From Euphorbia lathyris (taxonomy: Eukaryota; Streptophyta; Magnoliopsida; Malpighiales; Euphorbiaceae): DNA of 64,000 nt. This document shows, piece after piece, positions 33,044 through 45,867 of this stretch. Where the stretch lies: the NCBI RefSeq assembly GCF_963576675.1, contig NC_088918.1, positions 34,009,501-34,073,500 of the forward strand, written 5' to 3'. The first letter of the stretch is position 1. Every line of letters begins with the position of its first letter. The notes below the pieces were generated by a model. The model searched no databases. It was not told where the DNA came from and saw nothing but the letters and a program-made list of their open reading frames with translations. The position numbers and the translations under genes were made by a program.

Positions 33044-34803
33044 ATGGATGAAGACAATGATCAGGAAGAACCAGCCATAGTTGTAGCCACAACACCAGCA
33101 ACTAGTTCGATATCAACAAGCTCATCCAATTTGAGTTCGAGTTTGTCCTCGAGTGATGAAGACGGTTCAGATGAACATCCGCCCGGAAAGCAAAAAAAAA
33201 TCATACCTATTAAAGATCTCAATGATGTAACAAGAAATCTCAATGATGAATTAACTCTTTATTGTCATTTTGTTAATGATGAACCAACAGATCCAGAAGA
33301 AGTAATGAAAGATGAAAAATGGAAAAAAGTCATGGAATAGGAGATTCATTCGATCGAGAAAAATAAAACATTGGAGCTGACACCACTTCCGGCCGGTCAA
33401 AAACCCATTGGAGTTAAATGGGTGTTCAAAGCAAAGAAAGATGCAAACGGTGAAATTGTCCGACATAAAGCCAGATTGCTGGCGATAGGGTTCAGTCAAC
33501 GACCCGTAATTGACTACAATGAAGTTTTTGCTCCTGTTGCCAGAATGGAGAGTATCAGACTGGTAATTTCTATAGCTGCTCAACATGGTTGGAGAATCCA
33601 TCAAATGGATGTGAAATCCGCATTTCTCAACGGATATCTGGAAGAGGAAATTTATATCCAGCAACCACCTAGGTATGTTGTGAAAGGTCAAGAAAATAAA
33701 ATGCTAAAATTGAAAAAGGCACTCTACGGTCTTAAGCAAGCATCACGAGCCTAGAACAACCGAATTGATAAATATTTTCAAGAAAATGGTTTCGTCAAAT
33801 GCCCACATGAATATGCTATGCAAAGGTGAAAAATGGAGATATGTTACTTGTTTGTTTGTATGTAGATGATCTCATTTTTACAGGGAGTAATCCAAAAATG
33901 TTTGAAGAGTTCAAGCAGACTATGACTCGTGAGTTCGAGATGACTGACATTGGTCTAATGTCATATTATCTTGGCATTAAAGTGAAGCAGAATGACGATG
34001 CAATTTTTATTTCTCAAAGTGTTTTGCAAAGGAGATCTTAAAGAAGTTCAAGATGGAAAATTGCAATTCTGTTAGCACGACAGTTGAATGTGGCAACAAG
34101 TTGACCAAAGATAAAGGTGGAGACAAAGTCAACCCGACATTCTGCCGAAACTTGGTCGGAAGTCTCAGATACTTAACATGTACGAGATCGGATATTCTCT
34201 ATGCAGTCGGCTTAGTAAGTCGATACATGGAAGCCCCAACGGTGTCACATTGGAACGCAATAAAAAGAATTATCCGTTACGTGAAAGGTACAACTAATTT
34301 GGGATTACTTTATTAAAAAAATGACGATTTCAAATTAGTTAGATACTATGATAGTGATTGGGCCGGTGACAAGGATGACCGAAAAAGTGCAACTGGTTTT
34401 GTATTTTTTCTAGGTGATACTGCATTTACATGGAGTTCGAAGAAGCAACCAATTATGATGTTGTCAACCTGTGAAGCTGGATATGTTGCTGCAACCTCAT
34501 GTATCTGTCATGCAATTTGGCTTCGGAAATTGCTAAAAGAATTTCAGATGAGTCAAAATGATCCAACGGAGATTTTTATCGATAACAAGTCTTCACTAGC
34601 ATTAGCGATAAATCCAGTGTTTCATGATTAGATTAAATATATTGACACGAGGTACCATTTTATTCGGAAATGCGTTGAACAAAAGGAGGCGATACTGAAG
34701 TACGTGAAGACGCAAGATCAGATTGCAGATATCTTCACAAAACCGTTAAAGAATGATGTGTTCAGTCAACTGAGAGCTCAATTGGGAGTCACGAAAAAAT
34801 AAG
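33044..34803 (+). pseudogene. copia reverse transcriptase and RNase H, degenerate
   Basis: It begins with a serine-rich linker. RT follows in three pieces: GVKWVFKAKKDANGEIVRHKARL with QMDVKSAFLNGYLEEEIYIQ; CLYVDDLIFTGSN (the YVDD active site is kept); and RNLVGSLRYLTCTRSDILYAVG. Stops fall after KQASRA (33752) and elsewhere. The RNase H part (ATGFVFFLGDTAFTWSSKKQ, IFIDNKSSLALAINPVFHD) reaches a stop at 34801-34803, 13 bases before the 3' LTR. Confidence 0.87.
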
Positions 34804-34816
34804 TTTAAGGGGGGCA

Positions 34817-35159
34817 TGTTCAAATATTAAACTTAAATTTTAATTCATATAAAAAACAAGATAATGCATCACGTGAATGCATCCCTTTGAATAAATAATT
34901 GTAAGGCTATATTATGATATTATACAAATTTGGGTAGTCAAAATATATGGGTAGCAAGTATGGATAGTCAAAATGTATGGGTAGTCAAAATATGTGGTTT
35001 ATTATGTATTAACAATTGGTGTGACTCTATAAATTGAGTCTATTGTAATGTGTTTGGGTGATTTTTGAGAATAATAATAAGTTGAATAGCTTTTTTCTTT
35101 GTGCTTAATTTACAATTTTACCCTTTGACAAATTATAATTTTAGTTCCTTTTCTCAACA
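34817..35159 (+). repeat. 3' LTR of nested copia
   Basis: 343 bases. It matches the 5' LTR at 28403 with scattered substitutions, is preceded by a G-rich purine tract and is followed by TAATG. Confidence 0.9.
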
Positions 35160-36043
35160 TAATGATCCCACAAACCATTACTTTATATATAATTTATTTT
35201 CATCATAAATGTTGTTATAAAAATGAACAACTAGTAGACAACTAAATCATTTTTTTATATTAAAAACAAGTTAAACACCCTTGCTAGAAGGTTGCTAAAA
35301 AGTGGCAACGTTGCTAAGCACTCACCATTACTTCAATAGATGACCCTCTTCAAAAGTTGTCAAAGTCATTGCCACATCACCAAACACTCTTCCAAACACC
35401 TTCTATTGGAGATGCTCTAAGAGCATCTCCAATAGAAGATGCCTAATAGAGTGTCAGCTGATGTGGTATAGGGTTTAACAACTTTCAAAGAGTGCCCACT
35501 ATTAGAGTGATGGTGTGTGTCAAGAAAGGTTGTCAATTTTTGGCAACCTCTTGGCAACTTTGCTTAACTATTTTTTAATATACAACATGTTGTCCCTTTT
35601 CTAGAAATAATAAAATTTGGAGCCTTTATTTTTTTATACTGTTCAGATCATTTTTTTTAATTCAAACACTAGGGAACTTAATTGTTGGAGCACATAGAAG
35701 AATAAAACATAATTGTTGGAGCACCATAGAAGAATAAAACAATGAAGTAAACTTAATTGTGTATGAAAAATTAAAAATTTCACCTGCATTGAATGGTTAG
35801 TTGGAGCACATAGAAGAATAAAACATTAAATTAATTATGTTGTATGGAAAATTAAAAATTTCACCAACATTGAATAGAATGGTTAGTTGGAGCACATAGC
35901 AAAAATAAAACATTAAATATATATTACCGTTTGTTTTGTTATTGGTGTGTATTTATCTTTTTAAACAATAAACAATTTCAGTCTTCTATATATAAATAAT
36001 CACAATTTCACCATTTCATACATAATATATTTTATAGCACAAA

Positions 36044-37235
36044 TGAATTCTCAAAATTCTCAAATCAACCCCCAAAATCCAACTTTTCAATATGCTCAAT
36101 TCAATCCAAATTCATCAAATTCTCCACATACAAACTCTCAAAATCCAAATTTTTAATATTCTCTATTTAATCAAAATTTTCCAAACTCTTTCTCTACCAA
36201 CTCCCAAAGTTCGAATTTTCAATATTCTCAATTCAATCAAAATTTTCCTAATTTTCAAATTTATCCAATATCCTCATTTTCTTACCAAAATTTTGGCTCT
36301 TTTGAGTCATCCCAACATGCCCATTCGTCATACTAGGAAATTCACCACCATATAACTTTCATACGCCTTCCTCACACAAACCAGAAATGGCTTCAAATAT
36401 TTATAAGCCAAGTATGGAAAAGTCTAGTATTGATCGGAATCTAGAAATGACATCAGTATCTGAAACCTGACCTGTACATCATGTTCAAGAGTTGGAAAAT
36501 GCGGTCACACACAATGGAGTATTGAAGACACTATACTTTTGATAAGTTGATGGCTTAATACATCTAAGGATGATCTTGGGGAATGACCAAACTTCTGCAA
36601 AATTTTGGGATCGGATCACGGAATACTTCAACACCAACCACAAAGATGGGGAACGAAGAACTTTAAAGCAATGCAAAGACCATTGGAACAAAGTGAATCA
36701 AAAGGTATCACGTTTTAATGGATGTTATAAATGAGTACAACAAGCACATCATAGTGGTTGGTCTGATGAGCAAATTCTTGAGAATGCACATCAACTGTAT
36801 AAATCTGAGAATAACTCAAATTTTATGTTGGTACATTATTGGAGATTGATAAACGATGAGCCGAAATGGAATACAGTCTACCAACCACAAGGTGGTAAGA
36901 GAACAAATGTGTCAGAATCAGGGACATATACGTCGTCATCCAACGCAAACATTAGTGACCATGAAGTACATGAGGTGCATCCTACCGGCCAAAAGGCGAC
37001 AAAGAGAAAAGAAAATGAGAAAAATGAGCCGCATACTGAATTTATAAAGATTAATGAACGGAAAGCAGTTGCACTTCAAAAATTAGTGAAGATAAAGGAG
37101 AAGGAAGCGGGACATAATAGAATGACAAAATATATGGATTATCTTGTCATGAACACGTCGCACATGACTCCCGAGCAAAAGAAAAACCATGAAACTTTAT
37201 GTACTTATATTAAGACTAATTTCTTAACGTTGTAA
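36044..37235 (+). pseudogene. PIF ORF1: MYB/SANT-like protein with NAM-associated C-terminus
   Basis: A Gln/Asn-rich N-terminus (NSQNSQINPQNPTFQYAQ) is followed by a trihelix/SANT-like region (FWDRITEYFNTNHKDGERR, LKQCKDHWNKVNQKVSRFNG). A conserved C-terminal block ends YIKTNFLTL. Stops interrupt at about 36156, 36334, 36540 and 36732. In plant PIF elements ORF1 helps the transposase bind the ends. Database proteins of this kind are often mislabelled glutathione S-transferase T3-like. Confidence 0.8.
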
Positions 37236-38016
37236 TTGTTATGCATGTTTTTAATCTCATTATTATTATTATTATTATATATTATTTTGTTAAAAAAAAG
37301 CTTATGGCTTGTGTTTTATTTGAATTTTTTTGGGGGTAATCGGAGGAGGGTGAAACCCAAACAAAACAAGGAAAAAAACTAATTAATGACCTATCCTATA
37401 TGAGTGTCGGCTAAACCGATCCCACAAAGAATAGCCTGGAGGACTATAGGAAGCACATCACACTTGTGATGATCCAAAATAAGTGAGCCTGCAAAATTCG
37501 GCATCCAGTCAGCAGCCTGATTACCTTCACGAAATTAGTATTATGATTTTTTAGTTATCAACATAACATAATTTTTAATAAATGTAATATTTAATAAAAA
37601 GAAAGCAACATAATTTTTATAGTTTCTGAAACAACATAATACTATAATAAAAAACAATAACATAATTTGTATAGTTTCTAAAACAACTAACTATAACATT
37701 TAATAAAAAAAACAACATCAGCAAACAACTATACTAAAAAAATAATAATTTATTGTTATGGTCTAAAATATAGTCGCCGGGACTACTAAGTTTTTTTTAA
37801 GAAATATTTATTGAATAAATTAAATACCAAAATATTTGTATGGCTATCATTTATTGTTTACAATCTTCCATCTATGAATACCAAATTTTAATCTTTATGT
37901 TACTCAACTCTCAATTCCATCTAATCAAAATTGATAATGGATTCCCCAAATTCTCCAAATACGTACGAAAATATGAGTCTTGACGATATTATAATTTCAT
38001 AATGTAATGACGAATC
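37236..38016 (+). other. PIF element interior, non-coding
   Basis: AT-rich, includes an (ATT)n run near 37262. At 37330-37520 is a short block of higher GC (GGAGGAGGGTGAAACCC) with no identified function. No gene seen. Confidence 0.45.
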
Positions 38017-38483
38017 TGTTAGAAATGATTAAATAAAAAACAAACAAACACAGAAAGTAAACATGAACAGTAAATAAGAAATTAAAAGGAAAGAGTTTAG
38101 ACAAATTTGAGGCCTGTATTAGTAGTTTTCTTAAGACAGATGTTGTCGCTATTGACAATCGTCTCCCAGGATACAACAGATTACGCAAGCGAACTCTTAC
38201 CGAGTGTATAATAGTTATAACCGAAGTAGAACAAAACAACACGTACAGAGAGCAGAAATATTTCAGAGAGTAATTTTTCAAAGTATGTAAAATTGAGAGA
38301 TCCATCATGTATATATAGAACTTGAATGGACATGTGTGTTCTCGAATGAACACGACTATTCATGAACGAACATGACTGTTCATAAACTAACACGACTAAT
38401 CATAAACGAACACAATTGTTCATGAACAAGGATGCCTATTGGAATTTATACTAATTTCATTTATATATATAAATTTTCCAACA
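38017..38483 (-). repeat. 3' LTR of copia nested in PIF
   Basis: 467 bases, TGTTAGAAATG...TTTTCCAACA. It has tandem-like CATGAACGAACACGACT motifs at 38340-38430 and a polypurine tract (GTGAGGGAT on the minus strand) immediately inside. Confidence 0.85.
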
Positions 38484-39004
38484 ATCCCTCACATAAATGA
38501 AATTGGAAACGAGACAATTAGGATGTGGTGATAACTTTCTACAGCTGATATCTGCATAGGATAGGTAGCTAATGTGTTTTGAACCTTCCCTTGTGAAAGT
38601 ATATTTACTTTACTGGCTGACTAGTAGACGCGATGTCTTTAAACTATTCTGCTGTTTGTGTAAACGGTGATATACCCCACACAGATACCAACATAACCTG
38701 ATATAGGTTCTCATGGTTATGTTCGTTATGCTCATGAACATAGCCTGGTTTTGCGAGAGTTTAAGAGAACTAGGCCCCACTAGTCTCCATCGAAGCGACC
38801 CCACTTCACTCGGACATAGGTGATTTATTTGCTCAGAATTTCTGACGCACAATGTATCATTAAAAGCATATAGCTTAACCTTTTTTCGTTGGTGTCACTG
38901 TTTACATCTAGGAATGGACTAGGGTTTAACCCCCTATAGTGAACGCGCAAGGTTTATGCAATTAGGTTGTCCCTTTGAACCTAGATCTTGGGATCTCCAG
39001 TCAA

Positions 39005-40411
39005 CTAGGTAGGGTTTTCCTTCACATAACACCTCTTCTCTATGGGCTTTAGTCCCATTCTTTTCGATGATTTTTCAACTTGATCTCTATTTAACCCTTT
39101 GGTTAGCGGATCCACTGTATTATCCTTTGATCCAACAAAATCAACAGAAATAACACTTGTTGAGATCAGTTGTCTAACGGAGTTATATCGACAACGCATG
39201 TGTCGATGTCTACCGTTATATATCCTATTCTGTGCTCTCTTAATCGTTGCTTGATTATCATAATGTATACAAATTGTGGGCACAGGTTTGGGCCACATAG
39301 GAACATCCTCCAAGAAGTTTCGTAGCCACTCGACTTCTTCTCCTGCTTTATCTAAAGCTACAAACTCAGACTCCATTATGGATCTCGTTATAATTGTTTG
39401 CTTTGAAGATTTCCAGGATACTGCTACTCCTGCTAGAGTAAACACATATCCACTCGTGCCTTTGGAATCTTTTATATCAGATATCCAACTTGCATCAGAG
39501 AATCCTTCTAACACAGCAGGTTCTCTCGTATAGTGCAATCCATAGTCACGAGTATATCTTAAATACCGAAGTATTCTTACAATGGCTTTCTAGTGGATTT
39601 CCCCTAGATTACTCATGTATCTACTTAAACTGCTGACAGTAAAAGCAATACCAGGCCTTGTACAACTCATGAGATACATTAGACTGCCTATAACTCTTGC
39701 GTATTCTACTTGGTCAATGCTTTCACCTTTATTTTTGCATAAATGTTGGCTAGTGTCGATTGGAGTTCTGGCGATACCAGAATCATTCTTACTAAACTTG
39801 CCAAGAATCTTATCCACATAGCGTGAGTGAGCCAAGATGATACCGTTAGGTGAACGTTTGATTTGGATGCCCAAAATCACATCTGCGAGCCCCATATCTT
39901 TCATATCAAACCGTGAGTTTAACATGTCCTTGGTACTCTTCACCATCTTGTCATTACTTCCAACAATAAGTATGTCATCAACATACAAACACAAAATGAT
40001 ATATCTTTCATTTGTAGTTTTGACATAAATACTTTTGTCACACTCGTTTATTTGATAGCCGTTTGTCATCATGACATCATCAAACTTCTTATGCCATTGT
40101 TTTGGTGCTTGCTTTAATCCATATAAAGACTTCACCAATTTACAGACTTTTCTTTCTTGACCTGGAGCTACACAACCTTCAGGTTGTTCCATATAGATCT
40201 CTTCATCAAGATCTCCATTCAAGAAAGTTGTCTTAACATCCATCTGATGTATTTCAAGGTTCCGCAAAGTGGCGATTGAAAGTATCATCCTAATAGACGT
40301 TATCCTAGACACGGGAGAGTACATGTCAAAGTAGTCAAGGCCTTCTTTTTGTCTATAACCTTTTATAACCAATATTTTCTTATACTTATCAATTGTTCCA
40401 TCTGCTTTCAT
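39005..40411 (-). pseudogene. copia reverse transcriptase and RNase H
   Basis: RT (40411-39590) is open from KADGTIDKYK through QMDVKTTFLNGDLDEEIYM, LYGLKQAPKQWH, CLYVDDILIVGSND and GSLMYLMSCTRPGIAF. It keeps the YVDD site and stops after LGEIH. RNase H (39538-39005) reads [45 protein letters not shown] and VDPLTKGL. One stop separates the two parts. The frame upstream of 40411 is broken where the usual NKWVFK motif would be. Confidence 0.88.
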
Positions 40412-40734
40412 TTTCTATTTGAAAATCCATCTAGAGCTTAGTGGTTTCGTTCCCGGAGGGAGGTCTACTAATTCCCATGTATGGTTTTGCAAGATGGAGT
40501 CAATTTCACTCTTTATAGCCCCTTTCCATAAAGGGCTTTCCATTAAGCTTACGGCTGCCTTGTAGGTCTGAGGCTCTGCCTCTACCATATAGGTTAGAAA
40601 ATCTGGGCCAAATGATTTTTCTACCCTAGCTCTCTTACTCCTTCTAGGCTCAGTATTTTCCTCAATTTCAACATCAGTTTCTTATTGAGGGTCCGGACTG
40701 TTTTCATCAACAGTTTCTAAAGCCCGTTTGGGTC

Positions 40735-42343
40735 TCAAACCATCTTCTTTTTCCTTACAAGGAAATATATTTTCAAAGAATGATGCATTCTTTGATTCAT
40801 GATGGTGTTCTTATGAATTTCAGGATTTTTAGATTCATGCACAAGAAATTTGTATGCATTACTGTGAAGCACATAGCCAATGAAAATACAATCCACCGTC
40901 TTTGGACCTATTTTCATTCTTTTTGGCAATGGAGCCATTACTTTAGCAAGACACCCCCACACTTTCAAGTAATTATATGTAGGTTTTCTTCCCTTCCATA
41001 ATTCATATGGGGTATTGTCTAATTTCTTGTGGGGCACTCTATTTAAAAGGTGATTTGCCGATAAAATAGCTTCCCCCCCACATGTTCTGTAGTAACCCAA
41101 AACTGTTTAGCATTGCGTTCATCATTTCCTTTAAGGTGTGATTTTTACGCTCCGCCACTCCATTAGACTGAGGAGAGTATGATGGTGTTACCTCGTGAAT
41201 AATTCCATGTTGGGAGCAAAATTCGCCAAATGGTTCAACATATTCACCACCACGATCGCTTCTAACCACTTTAATCTTTTTATTAAGTTGGTTTTCCACC
41301 TCTTGTTTATAGAGAATAAATTTCTCTATAGCCTCGTCTTTGCTTTTAAGCAAATATACATAACAATATTTGGTACTGTCATCAATGAAAGTAATAAAGT
41401 ATTCATTACCTCCTCTAGTTTGAATAAACTTTAAGTCACAAATATCACTGTGTATTAGATCAAGCGGTTCTGTTTTTCTTTCCACTAAATGGAACAAAGA
41501 TTTTGTTAATTTTGACTCTACACAAATTTCACATTTATGTTTATAATCAATTGGGAATGAAGGGATATGATCTAAATTAATTAATCTACGCATCGTATTA
41601 GAATTAACACGTCCAAGTCTAACATGCCATAAATTAAATGACTCAATGATATAAACGGAAGAAACGTCATTCTTATTAATATTCATTGAACTTGGATTAC
41701 AAGAAATTGCATTAAATTTCCACATCCCATTGGATACATATCCTTTTCCCACATATATTCTCCCTTTAGTCAAAGTAAACTTTTCGGCTTCGAAGACCAT
41801 CCTAAAGCCGTGTGTACTAAGGATGCTTCCTGAAACCAAGTTCTTCCGAATCTCTGGAGCATACAAGACATTCTGCAGCTTCACTTCCTTCCCAGAAGTC
41901 ATCTTTAGAATTATAGTCCCAATCCCTTTGATCTTAGAGGTAACAGAATTTCCCAGAAAGAGCTTTTCTCCGGTCTGAGGAGTGAGTTTAACAAAGGACT
42001 CCTTGTCACAACAAACATGACGTGTGGCACCAATATCTAGCCACCATTCCCTTGGGTTGGAATCAATCATGTTGACTTCCGACACCACAACACATAAATT
42101 AATGTCTGGTACATCTTGTTCTATGGTTTCCATTACATGTGCTTCATTTGGCCTAACCCTCTTTGGTAGCTTGCAATTAGATGACATGTGACCCCTTCTA
42201 TTACAATTGTAGCATTTTCCACTGAATTTGGTATTTTTGGATATGCCATCTTTAGGACCCCATTTTGTCTTCTTGCCTCTGCCCTTCTTGGAGTTCTCAT
42301 TTGTCTCCACCATATTTGCCTTAGCCATAGACTGACTAGCCAT
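40735..42343 (-). pseudogene. copia gag end, protease and integrase
   Basis: An open stretch (42343-41039) has a CCHC knuckle CYNCNRRGHMSSNC, protease WWLDIGATRHVCC, pre-integrase LWHVRLGRVNSNTMRRL with CEICVESKL, and integrase HSDICDLKF, FITFIDDSTKYCYVY, VRSDRGGEYVEPFGEFC and SPQSNGVAERKN, so the DDE set is complete. A frameshift near 41040-41100 separates the ILSANHLLNRVPHKKLDNTPYELWKG part (41100-40735). A short stop-containing linker leads to RT. Confidence 0.87.
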
Positions 42344-42419
42344 ATTGGAGACTTTCTTCTCTGTGCCTCTATTGTCCTCCTCAATTCGGAGTCGGACAAT
42401 AAGTTCCTCAACTTCCTTT

Positions 42420-45098
42420 CGCTTACTTAAGGTAATTTTTGAAATCTTTCCATCCAGACGACAATTTTTCTATTATTGCTGCCACTTGGAACAATTCAGA
42501 AATTGACATACGTTCGGCATGGATTTCATGGATAATTAGCTGTAAATCTTGCACTTGATTTACAGTTATAATCCAGAAATTGCCCAACTAAGAATTTCTT
42601 AGCCCCGACATCCTCTGTCACGACCCAACCTAAGCCATGACCGGCGCATAAATTAAGTTAATCTATGCTAGCCTTAGTTCTGAACTATAAAACTTCAAGA
42701 TTAACTAATAAAATATCAAACTCGTCTCAATTACATCAAATAATCCTTAAAGGAATTAACTGCGCAAGTCTAAACCTCAATAAAAAAAAAGTCTCCAGTA
42801 GATAAAAACAAAACTAAATTATTAAGCAGTCTCCTTCAACATCAATCTAAGGGTTACCTCATGAACAGGGACCTTAATCTGAAAAAGAAAGATTCAACGT
42901 GGTATGAGATTTTCGTCTATATGAGCGAAAACCTCAGTGAGCAGTAGCTATAGCACACAATAGAAAAGGAACAGACAGGCATGCTGATACTCTTAAAGCA
43001 TGATAATTATAGTTCAAAATATAATATTTCAAAATCAGTTAAACTAAAGGGTCATTATAAGATAATCAATTCAAAATACTAGTAATCAATCGTCAAACCT
43101 AATACTGAAGCCTTTCAAAATATCAAATATTAAAACAATCAGAAAATAAGGAAAAAACTTTAAAACACGTGGTACAGTGTAACAGAGTGGTGATACTGCA
43201 CACCACCAGGGCCAGATAAATGGTAAGCGCGCTACCAATAACAGATACAGATAACAAATAATTTCCTTCACCGATCTTATGCATGATTCTAATGTTGACA
43301 AAACTGACATCATGACTCGAAGACAAATGCAAAATCCTAATGTTATGAAGATTCGGTGAGAGGCCAGATAACAGATATATATATACTGAGCACTTGTACC
43401 AGTTTGAAAACATATAGTATACATATATAAATCAGAAAATCATAACTGATTGAACAAATTATCAGATTTCCAAAATAAAAGTAATAACTGCGATGAATCG
43501 CGTATCAGAAAGTACTGATCATATCAAATCAATTTTAATAACTTCTTTGAAAATGATAATAAAACAAATCAACTATAAAGGCATGTTTCCATAATACACG
43601 CTCTAATACTAAGGATATTTAGTAAACCTAAGGTTCAAAATATACGCTTTTATGAAAGAAAATATACAGTTAAATGTCAATTTTCGATAAACAGTTTTTT
43701 AGTCCGGTATTTCAAATCAATAGGGTCATGTACTATAATTACCACTCACCTGGAACTTAAGCCGATGTCAAATCCCAACAGCTCGACAGGAAGAATATCA
43801 GGATTTCCTATTGGTTCAATAACAATGGGGAATGAGAAAACTAATCTTAATCATATCTAAATTAACGGGGACAATTAATATTTTAGGGGAAATAAATTAA
43901 ACCTTAATGAAACAATTAATTGAGAAATTTTCAAAACCATAAATTAATCTTAGTGCTGCTAACTAGCACAAAAAAAATGAAAACAAATTTCAAACATTTA
44001 GAGATCACAGCACAATGAAAACCCACAGCACAAATAAAACAAATTTCAAAAATTGAAAACCAATTGAAAACCCACAGCACAACCTTTTTATTAAATTCAA
44101 ATATATCGAAGTTAACATAAAGCTTTGTACATCAATTTTCGAATTTGCTTCCACCAAAAACAATGATTTGTAAATCCACAGTAAAGTTTGCAGAGATAAT
44201 AAAAATAAGTTGAATCTCCAAAACTCACAGCACCAAAAACCCTTCAATAATTATTTAGTCAAAATGATAAGGATGTGAACACAAGGTTTTCTTTTTCAAA
44301 AGTTGCAGCACATTGCCGGGAACGGAAAAAAAGAACAAAGGGAGGCAGAAAAACAATGTATGGGATTTGTGAGACAAACAAATACAACAATAGATTAGGG
44401 ACTCACTTTTCAATTGATGAACTCAACTCTAGTCACCGATCAAAGCATTGAAGGAGGAAAATTATGAAACTTTAGGGATTTGAAATCAAACTGTCGGCTG
44501 CGGCTCTTTTTTTGTATAGGGAAGATTAAAACTGTTTTTAAGTGGCTAATGATATGCTTGGTAAAAGTGATTAGGTTGTAAAAGAAATTATAATTAAAAA
44601 TTAATAAATAGAATTATTTATTAAAGAAGACAATTAACTAATAATTACATCTATATATACTTATAAATTGATCAAAATTACGGCTATTACATCCTCTAAT
44701 TTATATTTATGGTCCAGAGATTCCCATAATTCCCTTGTCGTTTGCTTGACTTGGTAAACACTGTAAAGTGCATCAGTCAAGTCGTTTAAAATATAATTAC
44801 GGCAAAGGAAGTCAGAATGCTTCCATGCTTCCATTGCATTAAAGGCAGTAGCAGCATCTACCTCATCCTCTCTGATTACATGAGGATCATCCTTTAAGCA
44901 TTTAACCAAGTAAAGCATAGTAAGGTAAAACAACATTTTTTGTTGCCACGTTTTAAAATTCACACCTGTGAATTTTTCAGGACGTTCACCGTGGCTGACA
45001 GATGTTGGCACAGATACTGGCAGACGAGCATACTGTGGAATCTCCGTGTTCTGATTCACGTTAGAACCGATTCCGTTTGTGTTCTCAATCTCAACCAT
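42420..45098 (-). pseudogene. copia gag split by a solo LTR
   Basis: The N-terminal half (45098-44692) reads PEKFTGVNFKTWQQKMLFYL and ELWESLDHKYKLED. It continues past the insert at 42615 as [14 protein letters not shown] and a frame-shifted [22 protein letters not shown]. Both halves match the UBN2 gag of this copia group. Confidence 0.83.
42616..44691. mobile_element. Solo LTR of 2.1 kb, Ty3-like, in copia gag
   Basis: It begins TGTCACGACCCAACC and ends GGCTATTACA. It is flanked by a perfect 5-bp duplication TCCTC (42611-42615, 44692-44696). The TGTCACGACCC start is common among plant Ty3 (Tekay/Del-like) LTRs, so that assignment is likely but unproven. It has no coding frame of substance. 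A full element must have recombined between its LTRs. Confidence 0.88.
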
Positions 45099-45867
45099 TT
45101 TTTTCCTGAAACTTCAAACAGATTAAGTTAAAAACAAAAACAATAATCTGTTTCAAACAAATAGGAAAATAAAATAAACAGATATAATTTGTTTTAGTGT
45201 ATCCTGATATAGAACTTATTTAACACCAAAACTTTGAAAGAAAAAAAAATGTTACTGAAATTTTTGAGATAATGTATATATTAACCTACTTGTCAATGAC
45301 CAAACAAACATAGTACATACCATAATTTTTCAAAGACACATTCAATTTGAAAACCCACTAACTTAGAATCCTACTGGTACCAAAGGAACTAAAAAATATT
45401 AAAATTTCAAAAGTCACTGACCCTTCGTATGATTCTATAAAAATTAGCTATGCTTGTTACTAATCTTAACATATCACAAAAAACACATAAAGCATCATAA
45501 AAGGTTGTTGGCCTGATGGAAAGAGTAGCGGATAAAATAAATAAGTATGCATGAAGTATATAAAAAAAATTGATTTACTTCATGATTTATATAAAGAAAA
45601 ACATTTATAAACAATTTTGAGTTTTATTGTATCATAGCAATAACATTACGAATACGAGAGATGAAATGGAGCAGGATGTATTACACTAAAATAACATAAA
45701 GCATGTATCAGTTTGTCTTTTGGAAAAAATCAAAAGATAGATAAATAGACACATCCCATTGCACTGATCGGGGGCGTTCGTAGTGACTGAGGGGGTCGAA
45801 GACCAAGAAGTGAGTTATTTATCAACCAAGCATTCTTCTTACGGCTAGATCCAATCTTCTGATCCCT
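45099..45867. other. Copia leader remnant and PIF junction
   Basis: AT-rich stretch between the copia gag start and the PIF transposase. It should contain the deletion junction that removed the copia 5' LTR. No LTR, primer site or duplication was recognised. Confidence 0.4.

Larger units (their letters stand above)
28403..35159 (+). mobile_element. Ty1/copia element with both LTRs and three nested insertions
   Basis: LTRs 28403-28743 and 34817-35159 (TGTTCAAAT...CTCAACA) are near-identical by eye. Flanks are CAATG and TAATG, a 5-bp duplication with one mismatch. A primer site for initiator tRNA-Met follows the 5' LTR, and an AAGGGGGGCA purine tract precedes the 3' LTR. Insertions are hAT at 28756-29687, hAT at 31376-32044 and Tourist at 32211-32507. 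All coding parts carry stops. Confidence 0.9.
28260..35417. mobile_element. PIF/Harbinger Tourist MITE split by a copia element
   Basis: Terminal repeats GAGCATCTCCAATA at 28260 and GGAGATGCTC at 35417, flanked by TAA on both sides (28257-28259, 35418-35420). Its own sequence is about 400 bases (28260-28402 and 35160-35417); the rest is the nested copia. The interior has TTGGCAAC / GTTGCC motifs shared with the large PIF element starting at 35421, suggesting it is a deletion derivative mobilised by that family. Confidence 0.88.
38017..45098 (-). mobile_element. Ty1/copia element nested in the PIF transposon, 5' LTR missing
   Basis: Minus-strand copia with its 3' LTR at 38017-38483. RNase H, RT, integrase, protease and gag follow up to ATG 45098. 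A search by eye of 45100-45800 found neither the 5' LTR nor a primer site, so the right border inside the PIF element is unresolved and the 5' end is deleted. It belongs to the same LTR family as the gutted element at 23742-27034. It carries a nested solo LTR at 42616-44691. Confidence 0.85.

Noticed and set aside
45099..45867. Expected 5' LTR of the nested minus-strand copia
   Set aside because: No block matching the LTR at 38017-38483 and no initiator tRNA-Met primer site could be found, so the 5' end is treated as deleted.
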